64,000 nt of DNA from Cupriavidus basilensis (GTDB lineage Bacteria; Pseudomonadota; Gammaproteobacteria; Burkholderiales; Burkholderiaceae). Both the position numbers and the translations under genes were made by a program. The notes beneath the pieces are model-generated. The model made no database searches, was not told where the DNA came from, and saw only the letters and a program-made list of their open reading frames with translations. This document shows, one piece after another, positions 53,612 to 63,410 of the stretch; positions within the stretch are counted from its first letter, which is position 1; each line of letters begins with the position of its first letter. The stretch covers positions 3,534,001 to 3,598,000 of the forward strand of contig NZ_CP010537.1 of assembly GCF_000832305.1 (NCBI RefSeq). The letters run 5' to 3'.

Positions 53612-56004
53612 AACACGCGGCCCAGCTGCAGGTACAGGTTCCATACCCCCTGCGGCGCCGCGGCAAAGCCGAAGTACAGCGGACCGATCGCGCTATTGCC
53701 GCCGATAAACAGGCTGGCGCTGGTCTTGAACGGGCCATTGCCGAAATTCTTGCGCCGCAGCCAGACGTCGCCCGCCTCCAGGCTGGCGCCCACCACGGTG
53801 GTGCGCAGCCCCGGCAGGATGAACTCGCGCAGGTCATTCAGGTAGGTCAGGCGGCCATACAGCAGGTAGTTGCCGGAGAACTGGTCCTGTGCGTAGGCCG
53901 AAAGATGCTGGAAACCGCCCAGCGTAAAGCCCAGGCCACCGCTGACGCTGTTGTCGCTGCGGTGATCGCCATAGGTGGCTGCCGCCTCCGCCGCCAGGTT
54001 CAAGGTGTGGCGGCCGTAGCTGGTGGCCCAGAGCGCCTTGGCATGGGCATCGTTGAAGCGGTTGTCGGTGCCGCCGAAGGCCAGCTCATTGGTTGCCAGC
54101 AGGTAGTAGCCGGTGCGCGGGAATAGCGGATCGTCGAGCTGGTCGATGGTGAGCTGGGCGCGTATGGTCGGCTGGCGTACGCGGGCGTGCGGGAACAGCC
54201 GGCCGGTGTTGATCGGCAGGTTATAGAGGGCCGAGTAGTTGACCTGCTGGTAGTTCACACCCGCCCGGAACTCGCCAAGGCGGCCCAGTGGCACACCCAG
54301 GTCCAGGCCGGCGACGGCGGTCTCGATCCGGTAGGCGGTCAGCGGATCGGTATTGCGGTTGGGCGCGGTGTCGGCGTACAGATCGACGCGCTTGCGCCCG
54401 TATTCCGCGTACGGGGCAAGATAGAAGCCCAGCCGGTCGAACACCGGCTGGCGCAGCTCGGTGCGCCACTTGGCCTGGGTACTGCCCAGCACGATGTCAT
54501 TGCGCCATTCCAGCCCGCCGGGCGTGATCCACGGATAGCGATGCCCCAGTTGCAGGTTGAACCCGCCCTGGCCGTTGAAGGTATTGGACACGCCGAAGCC
54601 GAACAGCAGGAACTGCGGGCCCCAGGACTTTTGCTGCGCCTCGACCTTCAGCACATTACGGCCGTCTTCGGTGACCAGTTCCTGCGCCACGGTCTCGAAA
54701 TCGCCCGACGTGGAGAGCTGCGCCATCTCGCGGTTAAGCGTGACCGCGTCGTAGGTGTCGCCTTCGTTGACGCCCAGGTACTTGCGCACGAAGCTGGCCG
54801 GAATGCGGCCTTGCGACCGGATCTGGATGGCATCGATGCGCACCGGGCCCGCCACCGCCTGGCTGCCCTTGCGCGCCGCCAGGTAGGTCTGCCAGGCGTC
54901 CTCCGGCAGCGTCAGCGACGCGAGCTTGGGCTCGGCCGCCAGCACCGCATTCCAGCCGCCCTGGATGCCGTCGTTGGCGCGCGAGAAATCGGTGAACGAC
55001 AAGTCACCCAGCTGGGGCTCGATCAGCACGTCGCCCGGCTTGAGCAGCGCCTTTTGCGTGGCCACGTTCTGGTTGGTCAGGATGGTGACCATCTGCTGCG
55101 TCACCGCCGCCGGCGAGTCCAGGCTCTCGGGGTCATCCAGCGGCGAGGCGATATTGACCGCGATGATCACGTCGGCGCCCATGTCGCGCGCGAGCTGCAC
55201 CGGCAGGTTGCTGACCAGCCCGCCATCGACCAGCACGCGCCCGTTCACCTTGATCGGCGCGAACAATCCCGGCACGGCCACGCTGGCGCGAATGGCACGC
55301 GGCAGCGAGCCGTGGTCCAGCACGACAGGCACGCCGGTGCCCAGGTCAGTGGCAATGGTGCGAAACGGCGTCGGCAGCTTGTCGAAGGCGTCGTCGGCCG
55401 GCAGATGCGGGGTCAGGTTCTGCAGCAGCGCCAGCAGGCGGTTGCCTTGGACCAGGCCGGTGGGGAACTTGATCTTGCCGTCACCGTAGCCGGCCGAGAT
55501 GCCGATCGGATACTGGAGGTCGTCCTCGCGCTGCGCCTGCGGCAGTTCGGCACGCTCGTTGCGGTCAAAGGCGATATCGCTCAGGTTGATGTGCGACAGC
55601 TTGGCCTCCAGCTCGCCCGCCGACAAGCCGCTGGCGTACAAGCCACCCACCACGGCGCCCATGCTGGTGGCCGCGATGCAGTCGATCGGCACGTGCATCT
55701 TCTCCAGCGCCCGGATCACGCCGATATGCGCGTAGCCGCGCGCACCGCCCCCGGACAGCACCAGGCACACGCGTGCTCGCTTGCCCGGCACGGCGGGGGG
55801 GGCGGCTTGCTCGGCAACTTCGGTGGCGACGTCGGTGGCGACGCCGGCGGTGGATTGCCTGGCCGGCTGCGCAGGGTGATCCGCGGCCCTGGCATGCTGC
55901 GGCCCCAAGGCTAGCGCCGCCAATGCAAGCAGCATCGGCAGCAACTGACAACCTGACACCAGCGTGCGCAAGCGGCGCGCGATGCATGATAGAGAGCGGG
56001 ACAT
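53608..56004 (-). CDS. Patatin-like phospholipase with C-terminal outer-membrane barrel (PlpD-like)
   Basis: A 798-residue exported protein. A signal peptide ending near HARAAD precedes a linker and then the patatin domain (about residues 75-310): oxyanion loop GGGARGYAHIG, nucleophile ATSMGAVVGG and catalytic DGGLVSNLP. Then comes a POTRA-like segment (about 385-465) and a BamA/Omp85-type 16-strand barrel ending in LQLGRVF. This order (patatin, POTRA, barrel) is the PlpD family of secreted lipases. The ATG was chosen over an upstream TTG. It converges on the hydrolase fusion, overlapping by the four bases CTAG. Confidence 0.94.
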   Translation of the reverse strand: MSRSLSCIARRLRTLVSGCQLLPMLLALAALALGPQHARAADHPAQPARQSTAGVATDVATEVAEQAAPPAVPGKRARVCLVLSGGGARGYAHIGVIRALEKMHVPIDCIAATSMGAVVGGLYASGLSAGELEAKLSHINLSDIAFDRNERAELPQAQREDDLQYPIGISAGYGDGKIKFPTGLVQGNRLLALLQNLTPHLPADDAFDKLPTPFRTIATDLGTGVPVVLDHGSLPRAIRASVAVPGLFAPIKVNGRVLVDGGLVSNLPVQLARDMGADVIIAVNIASPLDDPESLDSPAAVTQQMVTILTNQNVATQKALLKPGDVLIEPQLGDLSFTDFSRANDGIQGGWNAVLAAEPKLASLTLPEDAWQTYLAARKGSQAVAGPVRIDAIQIRSQGRIPASFVRKYLGVNEGDTYDAVTLNREMAQLSTSGDFETVAQELVTEDGRNVLKVEAQQKSWGPQFLLFGFGVSNTFNGQGGFNLQLGHRYPWITPGGLEWRNDIVLGSTQAKWRTELRQPVFDRLGFYLAPYAEYGRKRVDLYADTAPNRNTDPLTAYRIETAVAGLDLGVPLGRLGEFRAGVNYQQVNYSALYNLPINTGRLFPHARVRQPTIRAQLTIDQLDDPLFPRTGYYLLATNELAFGGTDNRFNDAHAKALWATSYGRHTLNLAAEAAATYGDHRSDNSVSGGLGFTLGGFQHLSAYAQDQFSGNYLLYGRLTYLNDLREFILPGLRTTVVGASLEAGDVWLRRKNFGNGPFKTSASLFIGGNSAIGPLYFGFAAAPQGVWNLYLQLGRVF

Positions 56005-56349
56005 GGGCAAACCTGGACAATCCGCGGCAAAACGGGACAAGACGGTGAAATCGCCGCGCAGAGTTGGCGGGGAAGGTCGTCACGATAGGGCAATTGCCCG
56101 TCCTTGAACAGCGGCGCATGCACCCGCTAAGTGCCGGTTGCCTAACCTGCGGGGCTCTCGCTGCCCCGTGCACCAAGCCGCCGCGCGGGTTAGCCGTGCA
56201 AACCCTCGGCGCAGAGCAGCTTGATCCACAATTTGCCGGAGTGGATAAACGTATGCCGGATACAACAAAGGGAACGCGGCGGACTGAAGCGGGCGGGCTG
56301 TTGCGCGAAAACCGGTAGCGAAAGCCGGAAGTGAACGCCGCGCCGTACC
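56005..56349. other. 345-base intergenic region with no gene seen
   Basis: No frame here has a credible start or protein-like composition, and I see no strong palindrome or terminator. It should contain the promoter of the patatin gene near 56010-56060. Slightly lower GC than its neighbours is the only notable trait. Confidence 0.45.
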
Positions 56350-57348
56350 CTATTCCAGCTTGATCCCCGCCGACCTGATCAGTGGCCCCCACCTGGCCAC
56401 CTCGGCATCGATGAAGCGCGCGAACGATGCGCTGTCGCCCGCCTCCGGCTGCAGCCCGAGGCCGATCAGCTTGCTGCGCGTCTGCGCATCGGCCAGCACC
56501 GCGTTGGCGTCCCGGTTGAGCTGCTGCACGATGGCCGGCGGCGTGCCCGCCGGCGCGATCAGCCCGAACCAGCCGTAACCCACCACCCCGGGATAGCCTT
56601 GCTCGCCGAACGTGGGCGCGTCCGGATACACCGGCGTGCGCTGCTCGGCGGACACCGCGATCACGCGCAGCTTGCCGGCCTTGATGAATGGCAGCGCGGT
56701 AGTGATGGCGGTCAACGTAGCGTCGACCCGCCCCGCAAGCAACTCGGTGTAGGCCGTGGAGTCGCCGCGGTAATGCACGTTGAGGCCCTTGAATTTCGCC
56801 TGGGCGGCGAAGAGCTCGGCGGTCAGGTGCGGCCCCGAGCCGATGCCCGGCGAGGCGAAGGTCACGCCGTCCTTCTTATCACGCGCCATGCGCACGAAAT
56901 CCGCCACCGTGCGTACCGGCGAATCTGCGTTGACGATCAGGAATATCGGCCCGAGCACGCGCGGCCCCACTGCCACGAAGTCCTTGCGGATGTCGTAATG
57001 CTGGGATAGCCCTGCCGCCGCGTTGATGGCAAACGGCGCCGCCGCCCACAACAGGGTGTAGCCGTCCGGCGTGGCACGCGCGACCTGCTCGTTGGCCACG
57101 CGCGTGCCAGCGCCGGGCTTGTTCTCCACCACGAACTGTTGCTTGTACTTGCGGCTGAGCCCCTCGCTGAGCAAGCGCGCCGAGATGTCGTTGGAGCCGC
57201 CCGGGCCGTAGGGCGATACCAGGCGCACCGGATGCGACGGAAATTCCTCGGCCTGCACCGGCGCCAGCGCACCGCCGCCCGCGGCCAACAGCACGGCATT
57301 GCCGGCCAGGCGCAGCACTTGCCTGCGCTTGTGCGAGTTCAGTGTCAT
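56350..57348 (-). CDS. Bug/TctC-family substrate-binding protein
   Basis: A 332-residue periplasmic receptor with a tat-like N-terminus (HKRRQVLRLAGNAVLL) and a signal peptide ending near APVQAEEF. The Bug mark is seen as PSHPVRLVSPYGPGGSND; VARATPDGYTLLWAAAP follows. AAGGAG lies before the ATG, which overlaps the upstream DUF1254 stop by four bases. It is the last gene of the minus-strand operon. Of the twin-arginine motif only RR is clear, so Tat export is uncertain. Confidence 0.93.
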   Translation of the reverse strand: MTLNSHKRRQVLRLAGNAVLLAAGGGALAPVQAEEFPSHPVRLVSPYGPGGSNDISARLLSEGLSRKYKQQFVVENKPGAGTRVANEQVARATPDGYTLLWAAAPFAINAAAGLSQHYDIRKDFVAVGPRVLGPIFLIVNADSPVRTVADFVRMARDKKDGVTFASPGIGSGPHLTAELFAAQAKFKGLNVHYRGDSTAYTELLAGRVDATLTAITTALPFIKAGKLRVIAVSAEQRTPVYPDAPTFGEQGYPGVVGYGWFGLIAPAGTPPAIVQQLNRDANAVLADAQTRSKLIGLGLQPEAGDSASFARFIDAEVARWGPLIRSAGIKLE

Positions 57349-58685
57349 GACCGCTCCTTGGACGAAGCGGCTGCACCCGCCAGCGGGCGGATCGGCGGAT
57401 AGACAAAGGTCTTGTCGAGATGCGCGGGCTGGGGCACGTAGAGCCGCAGCGTTACGTAGAACGGGCCTGCGGGCGCGGGCAGCCAGTTGCCTTCGTGCGC
57501 CGGGTCGGCCGGCGGCGTGGCCGACAGGCGCAGCCGCAGGCTGCCGTCCGGCGCATGGCGCAAGCTCGGCGAGCGGTCGCCCAGCGAGTAGCGCCCCAGC
57601 GCGTTGTCGACCAGCATGCAGTCGGCCTTGCCATACATGGTGAGCGACCAGAACGCGCCCACCTGCGGCAGCGCACCGGCCGGGAAGACCAGTTCGTAGC
57701 CGACGCGGCCATCGAGCGGCGCGCCCTCGCTGTCGCGGTCGGCCATCACGTACATCGCCTCTTGCACGCCGAGCGCGCCGATATAGTTGCGCGCCACCAG
57801 CGCGCGCTCGGCGAAACGCGTGCCGAACGATTCGCGGATTTCCACCGGCAGGGTCCAGCCGCCGCCGAGGTCGGACGGCAGCGGCGTCGCCAGTTCGGCA
57901 AGCACCGCCTGGATGGCGTCGCCCAGGCGGGCAAGCGCATCGTCGCCAAGCGCGGCCGCGTCGCAATCCGCGCCAATGCCAAAAGGCGCGAAGCCCGCCA
58001 CCAGCCCTGCCTCAGCCGGCGGCGGCGGGTTCTCGCGCAGCGCCTGGTTGACCACCTCGGCATAGCGGCGCGGATCGCCCAGATGCTCGCCAGGCTGCAT
58101 GCCCACATCGAAGGCCCGCGCGGCGCTCGCCCCGGCCAGCGTGCTCAGGCGGAACTGGTCCTGCAGCGCGTGCACGGCCGGCAGGTCGGCTTCGCCATCC
58201 ACCAGCACGCGGCCGAGCAGCCACACCGCATCCGTGGGGCAGGCGATGGCGGTGGCGCCAGCCGGCACGTCGCCCTGCCAGCGCGGGCCATGCAGCAAGA
58301 AGCGGCCGCGCCCGTTGCCCGTGGTGCGGGTGCCGATATAGCCAAAGGGATTGGTATAGAAATCGAGCAGGCCGAGCACGTAGTAGCGGCCCACGCTATC
58401 GGGCACGTCCAGCAGCAGCGGCCCTTGCGACAGGTCCATCCAGGCGTTGCTGTAGAGCGTGTCGTTATTGGGCGTGACCACCTGGCGATGCTGCGGGCCA
58501 AGCAACTGGCGCGTGTGAATGAAATGATTGATCCAGCGCACCGGGACATCGGGCTGCTGCGCGGCGAACACGCCGGCGCTATTGCGGCGCGGGCAGGTGG
58601 CGGCGCGCATGCGCGCCATTTCGTAAAGGGGCAGCGTGTAACGGATGGCGTCGAGAGCGGGCGCGGCGGATACGGTCTGGTGCAT
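57345..58685 (-). CDS. DUF1254/DUF1214 domain protein
   Basis: A 446-residue protein with an N-terminal DUF1254 (NNDTLYSNAWMDLSQGPLLL, RYYVLGLLDFYTNPFGYIG) and a C-terminal DUF1214 (WSLTMYGKADCMLVDN, GDRSPSLRHAPDGSL, NWLPAPAGPFYVTLRLYVPQ). GGAGG with 5-base spacing selects the second ATG; the first, 12 bases upstream, lacks a site. There is no signal peptide, unlike many family members, so this copy looks cytoplasmic. Function unsettled. Its stop overlaps the Bug start. It is one of two copies in the operon. Confidence 0.93.
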   Translation of the reverse strand: MHQTVSAAPALDAIRYTLPLYEMARMRAATCPRRNSAGVFAAQQPDVPVRWINHFIHTRQLLGPQHRQVVTPNNDTLYSNAWMDLSQGPLLLDVPDSVGRYYVLGLLDFYTNPFGYIGTRTTGNGRGRFLLHGPRWQGDVPAGATAIACPTDAVWLLGRVLVDGEADLPAVHALQDQFRLSTLAGASAARAFDVGMQPGEHLGDPRRYAEVVNQALRENPPPPAEAGLVAGFAPFGIGADCDAAALGDDALARLGDAIQAVLAELATPLPSDLGGGWTLPVEIRESFGTRFAERALVARNYIGALGVQEAMYVMADRDSEGAPLDGRVGYELVFPAGALPQVGAFWSLTMYGKADCMLVDNALGRYSLGDRSPSLRHAPDGSLRLRLSATPPADPAHEGNWLPAPAGPFYVTLRLYVPQPAHLDKTFVYPPIRPLAGAAASSKERS

Positions 58686-58709
58686 GGTGGCCTCCATGAT
58701 CTGGTTGAC

Positions 58710-60041
58710 TCAATCGACGCGGCGCACGGCCGGGATGGTGTACTGGCCTTGCAGGAAAGACGGCGCGGGATGGTAGAGCCGCAGGATCAGGTAGAACGCG
58801 CCAGCGGGCGCAGGCAGCCAGTTCTCCTGCTGCTGCGCTCGCGCGTGCGAGATGGGAATCACCAGGCTGCCATCGGCCTCCATGCGCAAGCCCGGCGTGC
58901 GGTCGCCCACGGCGTAGCGGCCGATCTCGTTGGCGCTGAAGTAACGATCCTCGCCGTACAGCGACACCGACCAGAACGCTTGCGCGGGCGGCAGCATGCC
59001 GGGCGCGAAGCGCAGCTCGTAACGGCGACGGCCATCGAGCGGCGCGCCGTCCGCATCGAAATCGGCCATGGCATAAATCGCCTCGTCCGCGCGCAGCGCG
59101 CCCAGGCCCTTCATCGCGGTGCAGGCGCGCTGCAGCCAGTCGTCGCCGTACATGCCCAGCTTCAGGCTGTAGCCCCAGCACTTGCGGCCCTGGCTGCGGG
59201 TATGGGCCTCGATCACCGCCATGCCTTGCGCGTAGGCGCTTTCCAGCCCGGCCACGATGGCCGGGCGCAGCGCCGCGAAATCGATATCGTCTTCCAGCCG
59301 GATGCCGGCCTTGCGCAACAGCGTCAGGATGCCCAGTTCCTCCGCCGCTGGCGGGAACTCGCGCAGCGCGTTGAAGAGGTTGTGGAAGAAGTCCAGCGCC
59401 GGCCGGCCGCTGTCTTGCCACTGGTCCACGCAGCGCGGACGCGCCGCGCCCGGCGTGCGGGTCAGCGCGAAGCCCTGCTCAAAGGCGCGCGCCACCGCCA
59501 GGTCATCCGGCCCCTGCACCAGCACGCGGCCGAGCAGCCAGACCAGCGAGCTCGGGCACGATACCGCGTGCGCGCCGCCGGCCTTCTGGCCCGGGCCGAC
59601 CAGCTCGATCTCGCCGCCTTCGGCAGCGACATTGCGTGGCCCCAGGTTCTCGAAGTTGTTGGTGTGCACGTCGAGCAGCTCGATCACGTAGTAGCGGCCC
59701 GGGTCGGGCAGCGGCGGAATGCGCAGCGTCACCGGGCCATCGGCCAGGTTGACCCAGCCGCAGAAGTACAGCAGGTCGTTGGCCGGGGTGACGATGTCGC
59801 GGTCCTCATGCGTCCACTGGCGCTCGCTGGCGGACAACGTGTTCATCGGCGCGCGGCCATAGCCGGTGGCGGCGCAAACCGAGGTCTGCAGGCGGCAGGT
59901 GCGCAGCGTCTCGATGAGCGCATAGCCGTAGATCACCAGCGGCAGCGCTGCGCCGGCGACCAGCGCCTGCTGGGGGCTGGCGTACGTGGCGGCGGCAAGC
60001 GTGGGGGCGCCGGCGGGGGCGGCGGGAGGGTTCATGTTCAT
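58710..60041 (-). CDS. DUF1254/DUF1214 domain protein
   Basis: A 443-residue paralogue of the next gene downstream on this strand. The N-terminal domain carries TPANDLLYFCGWVNLADGPV and RYYVIELLDVHTNNFENLG; the C-terminal one WSVSLYGEDRYFSANEIGRY and NWLPAPAGAFYLILRLYHPA. AGGAG lies before the ATG. No signal peptide is evident. The 24-base gap to the second copy and the shared domain order suggest the products act together, perhaps as a heteromer. Family function is not established. Confidence 0.92.
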   Translation of the reverse strand: MNMNPPAAPAGAPTLAAATYASPQQALVAGAALPLVIYGYALIETLRTCRLQTSVCAATGYGRAPMNTLSASERQWTHEDRDIVTPANDLLYFCGWVNLADGPVTLRIPPLPDPGRYYVIELLDVHTNNFENLGPRNVAAEGGEIELVGPGQKAGGAHAVSCPSSLVWLLGRVLVQGPDDLAVARAFEQGFALTRTPGAARPRCVDQWQDSGRPALDFFHNLFNALREFPPAAEELGILTLLRKAGIRLEDDIDFAALRPAIVAGLESAYAQGMAVIEAHTRSQGRKCWGYSLKLGMYGDDWLQRACTAMKGLGALRADEAIYAMADFDADGAPLDGRRRYELRFAPGMLPPAQAFWSVSLYGEDRYFSANEIGRYAVGDRTPGLRMEADGSLVIPISHARAQQQENWLPAPAGAFYLILRLYHPAPSFLQGQYTIPAVRRVD

Positions 60042-60052
60042 GTGCGTTGGCT

Positions 60053-60080
60053 CCTGGCGGGTTATTCCTGGCGGGTTATT
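60053..60080 (-). repeat. 14-base tandem duplication between a Bug gene and a DUF1254 gene
   Basis: CCTGGCGGGTTATT is repeated exactly twice in tandem. One copy contains the Bug stop codon (TAA on the minus strand) and the other supplies the CAGG next to the DUF1254 ribosome site. It looks like a recent slippage event at an operon junction. Confidence 0.9.
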
Positions 60081-61095
60081 CGAGGGCGGCGCCGCTCGAC
60101 TTGACAAGGGCGGCCCAGGCGCGGACGTCGTCCTGCATCTGGGCGGCAAAGACAGCGCGCGGCTGCGGGGTGAAACGCATGCCCAGCGTGGCGGCCTGCG
60201 CCTGCATGGCGGGCTCGGCCATGATGGCGTCGACCGCGCGCTCAAGGCGATCGAGGATGGGAGCCGGCGTGCGGGCCGGCGCGAACAGCGCGTACCAGCT
60301 GTCGATGCGAAACGGCACGCCGGACTCGGCGAAGGTGGGCACATCGGGCAGCGCCACCGAGCGCTCCGAGCCGGTCACCGCCAGCGCCCGGACCTTGCCG
60401 CTGCGGATCAACGGCAAGGTGCCGGCCAGGTCCGACATGGCCACCGGCAGCGTGCCGCCCATCACATCGGTCAGCATCGGACTCACGCCTTTGTAGGGAA
60501 TGTGGCGCAGATGGATGCCACTGCTGACGTTGAGGCTCTCGCCGGCCAGGTGGCCGCCCGAGCCCGGACCCCAGGAACCATAGGTGAGGTCGGCGCCTGG
60601 ACGCCTGGCGGCTGCGATCAGCGCCGGCAGGTCCTTGCCCGTGAACGCCGGGCCTGCCACCAGCACGTTGCCGCCGTAGGCCAGCCGGCCCACCGGCACA
60701 AAATCGCGCACGGGATCGTAGGGCAGCCGGGGGAAGATCGCCGGCGCGATGGCATGCGTGGCGGAGATGCCGAGCAACAGCGTGTAGCCGTCCGGCGCGG
60801 CGCGCGCCACCTGGGCTGAGCCGATGGTGCCGGTGGCGCCCGCCACGTTTTCCACCAGCACGGTGCCGCCCAGCGCGGTCGACAGCCTGGCGGCCACCAG
60901 CCGCCCGATGACGTCGGTGCCGCCGCCCGGCGGAAAGGGCACCACCAGGCGGATCGGCTTGTCAGGATACTTCGTGGCTTGCGGTGGTGCGGCGTGCGCC
61001 GGTGTGGCGGCCAGCAACGTCAGCACCGTCATCACGACGGCGGCGAGTGCGCCCGCCGCCGGCACGCGCGCGGTCCTTGCAGCTTGCAAATGCAT
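60076..61095 (-). CDS. Bug/TctC-family substrate-binding protein
   Basis: A 339-residue periplasmic receptor. A long hydrophobic signal peptide (AALAAVVMTVLTLLAATPAHA, shortened here from residues 17-40) is followed by PDKPIRLVVPFPPGGGTD and ARAAPDGYTLLLG, both Bug hallmarks. The ATG has a GGAGA site. It lies between the acyl-CoA ligase and DUF1254 genes, so its ligand is likely the acid that is activated downstream. Confidence 0.94.
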   Translation of the reverse strand: MHLQAARTARVPAAGALAAVVMTVLTLLAATPAHAAPPQATKYPDKPIRLVVPFPPGGGTDVIGRLVAARLSTALGGTVLVENVAGATGTIGSAQVARAAPDGYTLLLGISATHAIAPAIFPRLPYDPVRDFVPVGRLAYGGNVLVAGPAFTGKDLPALIAAARRPGADLTYGSWGPGSGGHLAGESLNVSSGIHLRHIPYKGVSPMLTDVMGGTLPVAMSDLAGTLPLIRSGKVRALAVTGSERSVALPDVPTFAESGVPFRIDSWYALFAPARTPAPILDRLERAVDAIMAEPAMQAQAATLGMRFTPQPRAVFAAQMQDDVRAWAALVKSSGAALE

Positions 61096-61193
61096 GATGG
61101 TTGTCTCCAGTTGTGGTTCCCCATCCGCGCGTCCGGTCTGTGCCGGTAACGGGTTGCGCGGCAGGGTCAAGCTTGCTTGCTACGCCATCGCGG

Positions 61194-63350
61194 TCATGCC
61201 CTCGATCCGCCCGCCGGCAGCAAGGTGATCACGGCATCCGCCGCCACTGCGCCATCGGCGCCGATGATGAATGGGTTGATCTCCAGCGTGTCGAGCCGGG
61301 GACCCAGCGCCGCGGCCACCTTCGACACACGCACCAGCAAGTCGGCAGCCTGTGCCAGCGGCAGCACCGGGTTGCCGCGATGGCCGGCAAACAGTACCGC
61401 CGCGCGGCTGTGCTCGAGCATGGCGCGGGCGCGCTCGGGCGACAACGGCGCCAGGCCAAAGGCCATCTGCCGGAAGATCTCCACCGCGGTGCCGCCGATG
61501 CCGGCCAGCACCACCAGCCCGAACACCGGGTCGCGCCGCACGCCCACCATCAGTTCGCCCCAGCCGCGCACCATGCGGGCCACCAGCGCGCCCTCGAAGG
61601 GCAGGCTGGCATCGGCCCGGGCCAGCGCCGCCTGCATCGCGGCAAAGGCCTTGCGCACCGCGGCGGCGTCCGTCAGGTTGAGCGCCACGCCGCCTGCGTC
61701 GCTCTTGTGCAGCACCTGTGCCGAGCAAAGCTTCACCGCCACCGGGTAGCCGATGCGCTGCGCCAGCGCCACGGCTTCATCGGCGTCGCGCGCGAGTCCG
61801 TGCGCGGCCACCGGCACGCCGGCGTCCGCCAGCAGCCGCATGGCGTCGAACTCGGACAGCGCGCTGGCATCGTCCGGCACATCACGCAGGAGCGCGCCGA
61901 CTGGCGCGGCGGCCTCGGCAACCGGCACGCTCGCGGCGGCTTCCCATGCTGCCGCGCGGGCCAGCGCTGCCACGGCCTCGATGGCGTGGGCCGGTTCGCG
62001 GAACACCAGGCAGCCGTGCGCTTCCAGCCACGCCCGCTTGTCGTCATCGACCACGCCGGAAAGCAGCAGCGGCGCGGCGCGCTTGTCCTCATGCAGCGCG
62101 CGGATGGTGCGCTGCAGTTCTTCCCACAAGCGCGGCGCGTTGGCGCCACCGGCGAGGAAGGCCACCACGCTGCCGTACTCGCCGCAGGTGGCCACGCCGG
62201 CCATCGCGTCGAGCAGCACGGCGGGCTGGGCCACCACCTGCCCCGTCACATCAATCGGGTTGGCGGTGCTGGCAAAGGGGATGCTCTCACGCAGCGCCTT
62301 GGCGGCTGCCGCGGGCATGGGCGGCATGGGCATGCCAAGCTCTTCGGCGCGATCGGCCATCATGATGCCGACGCCGCCGGACACGGTGACGATGGCCACC
62401 GGCGCCACCGCGTCGGCCAGCAACCCGCTCGGGCTGTGCCAGCGCGCCGGCCGGCGCCCGCGTGACAGCGTGTAGCCAAGGCGGAAGAAGTCCTCGATCG
62501 TATGGGCGCGATGCACGCCGTACTCATCGAACACCGCCTGATACACCGCATCTTCTCCTGCCAGGCTGGCCGTGTGCGACTGCGCCGAACGCGCGCCTGC
62601 CTCGGTGGTGCCCACCTTGGTGATCACCACGGGCTTGCCGGCGGCACGCGCGGCGGCCAGCGCCTGGCGCAAGCGCGCGCCATCGCGGCAGCCTTCCATA
62701 TACGCCAGGATCACGCGGGTATCTTTGTCCTGCGCCATCCACTCGATCACATCGGCCACCTGCAGGCCGGCTTCGTTGCCAGTGGTCACCCAATGGCTCA
62801 GGCCCAGCCCGGCCTCGCGCGCCAGCGCAAAGGCGTAGGCGCCGAACGCGCCGCTCTGGCTGACCAGCCCCACGTCGCCCGCAGGCGGCACGCCAGTCAG
62901 CGGGATCGGCGAGAACGTGGCAAACATGCGCTCGCGCAGATTCATCACGCCCAGGCAATTGGGGCCGAGCAGGACCACACCGTGGCGGCGCGCGCTCTCG
63001 GCCAGCGCCACTTGCATGGCCAGGCCCTCATCGCCCACTTCGGCAAAGCCCGAGGTGAAGAAGATCGCGGCGCGCGTGCCGTTTCGCGCCAGTTGCGCCA
63101 TCACGGATTCCGTCGCCACCGCCGGCACCGCGACGATGGCCAGGTCGACGGGCTGGCCAATGGCGGCCAGCGTCGCGTAGGCGGGCAAGCCCTGGATCTC
63201 GCTGGCGGTGGGATGCACGGGAAAAATGCGCCCGGCGTAGCCGAGCTCGCGCAGCAGGCGAATCGGCATGCCACCCACCTTCTCGGGCTGCGTGGACGCG
63301 CCGATGACCGCGACCGAACGCGGTTTCAGCAGGAAATCTAGATCGGGCAT
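61194..63350 (-). CDS. ADP-forming acyl-CoA synthetase (acetate-CoA ligase family)
   Basis: A 718-residue NDP-forming ligase that couples an acid and CoA with ATP to give ADP. Domains in order: CoA-binding Rossmann fold (about 1-130: RSVAVIGASTQPEKVGG), succinyl-CoA-ligase-like core with LLGPNCLGVMN, VSQSGAFGAYAF and the phosphohistidine region SHTASLAGED, then an ATP-grasp domain (about 490-715: VAVKLCSAQVLHKSDAGGVA, VRRDPVFGLVVLAGIGGTAVE). GGAG precedes the ATG. It follows the IclR gene by 116 bases on the same strand. Substrate unknown; feruloyl, acetyl and other acids are used by relatives. Confidence 0.94.
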   Translation of the reverse strand: MPDLDFLLKPRSVAVIGASTQPEKVGGMPIRLLRELGYAGRIFPVHPTASEIQGLPAYATLAAIGQPVDLAIVAVPAVATESVMAQLARNGTRAAIFFTSGFAEVGDEGLAMQVALAESARRHGVVLLGPNCLGVMNLRERMFATFSPIPLTGVPPAGDVGLVSQSGAFGAYAFALAREAGLGLSHWVTTGNEAGLQVADVIEWMAQDKDTRVILAYMEGCRDGARLRQALAAARAAGKPVVITKVGTTEAGARSAQSHTASLAGEDAVYQAVFDEYGVHRAHTIEDFFRLGYTLSRGRRPARWHSPSGLLADAVAPVAIVTVSGGVGIMMADRAEELGMPMPPMPAAAAKALRESIPFASTANPIDVTGQVVAQPAVLLDAMAGVATCGEYGSVVAFLAGGANAPRLWEELQRTIRALHEDKRAAPLLLSGVVDDDKRAWLEAHGCLVFREPAHAIEAVAALARAAAWEAAASVPVAEAAAPVGALLRDVPDDASALSEFDAMRLLADAGVPVAAHGLARDADEAVALAQRIGYPVAVKLCSAQVLHKSDAGGVALNLTDAAAVRKAFAAMQAALARADASLPFEGALVARMVRGWGELMVGVRRDPVFGLVVLAGIGGTAVEIFRQMAFGLAPLSPERARAMLEHSRAAVLFAGHRGNPVLPLAQAADLLVRVSKVAAALGPRLDTLEINPFIIGADGAVAADAVITLLPAGGSRA

Positions 63351-63410
63351 GGCGTTGTCTCCGGATGGCCTTGAATGGCTTGTCTTGTTTTGCGCCTGTG
63401 CCGGCGCTGT

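Noticed and set aside
54187..55914. Open frame on the plus strand inside the patatin gene
   Set aside because: Antisense shadow of the patatin/barrel gene; no domain or start site.
57420..60104. Very long open frame on the plus strand across the two DUF1254 genes
   Set aside because: Arg/Ala/Gln/His-rich shadow with no recognisable motif; the minus strand has two conserved domain proteins with ribosome sites.
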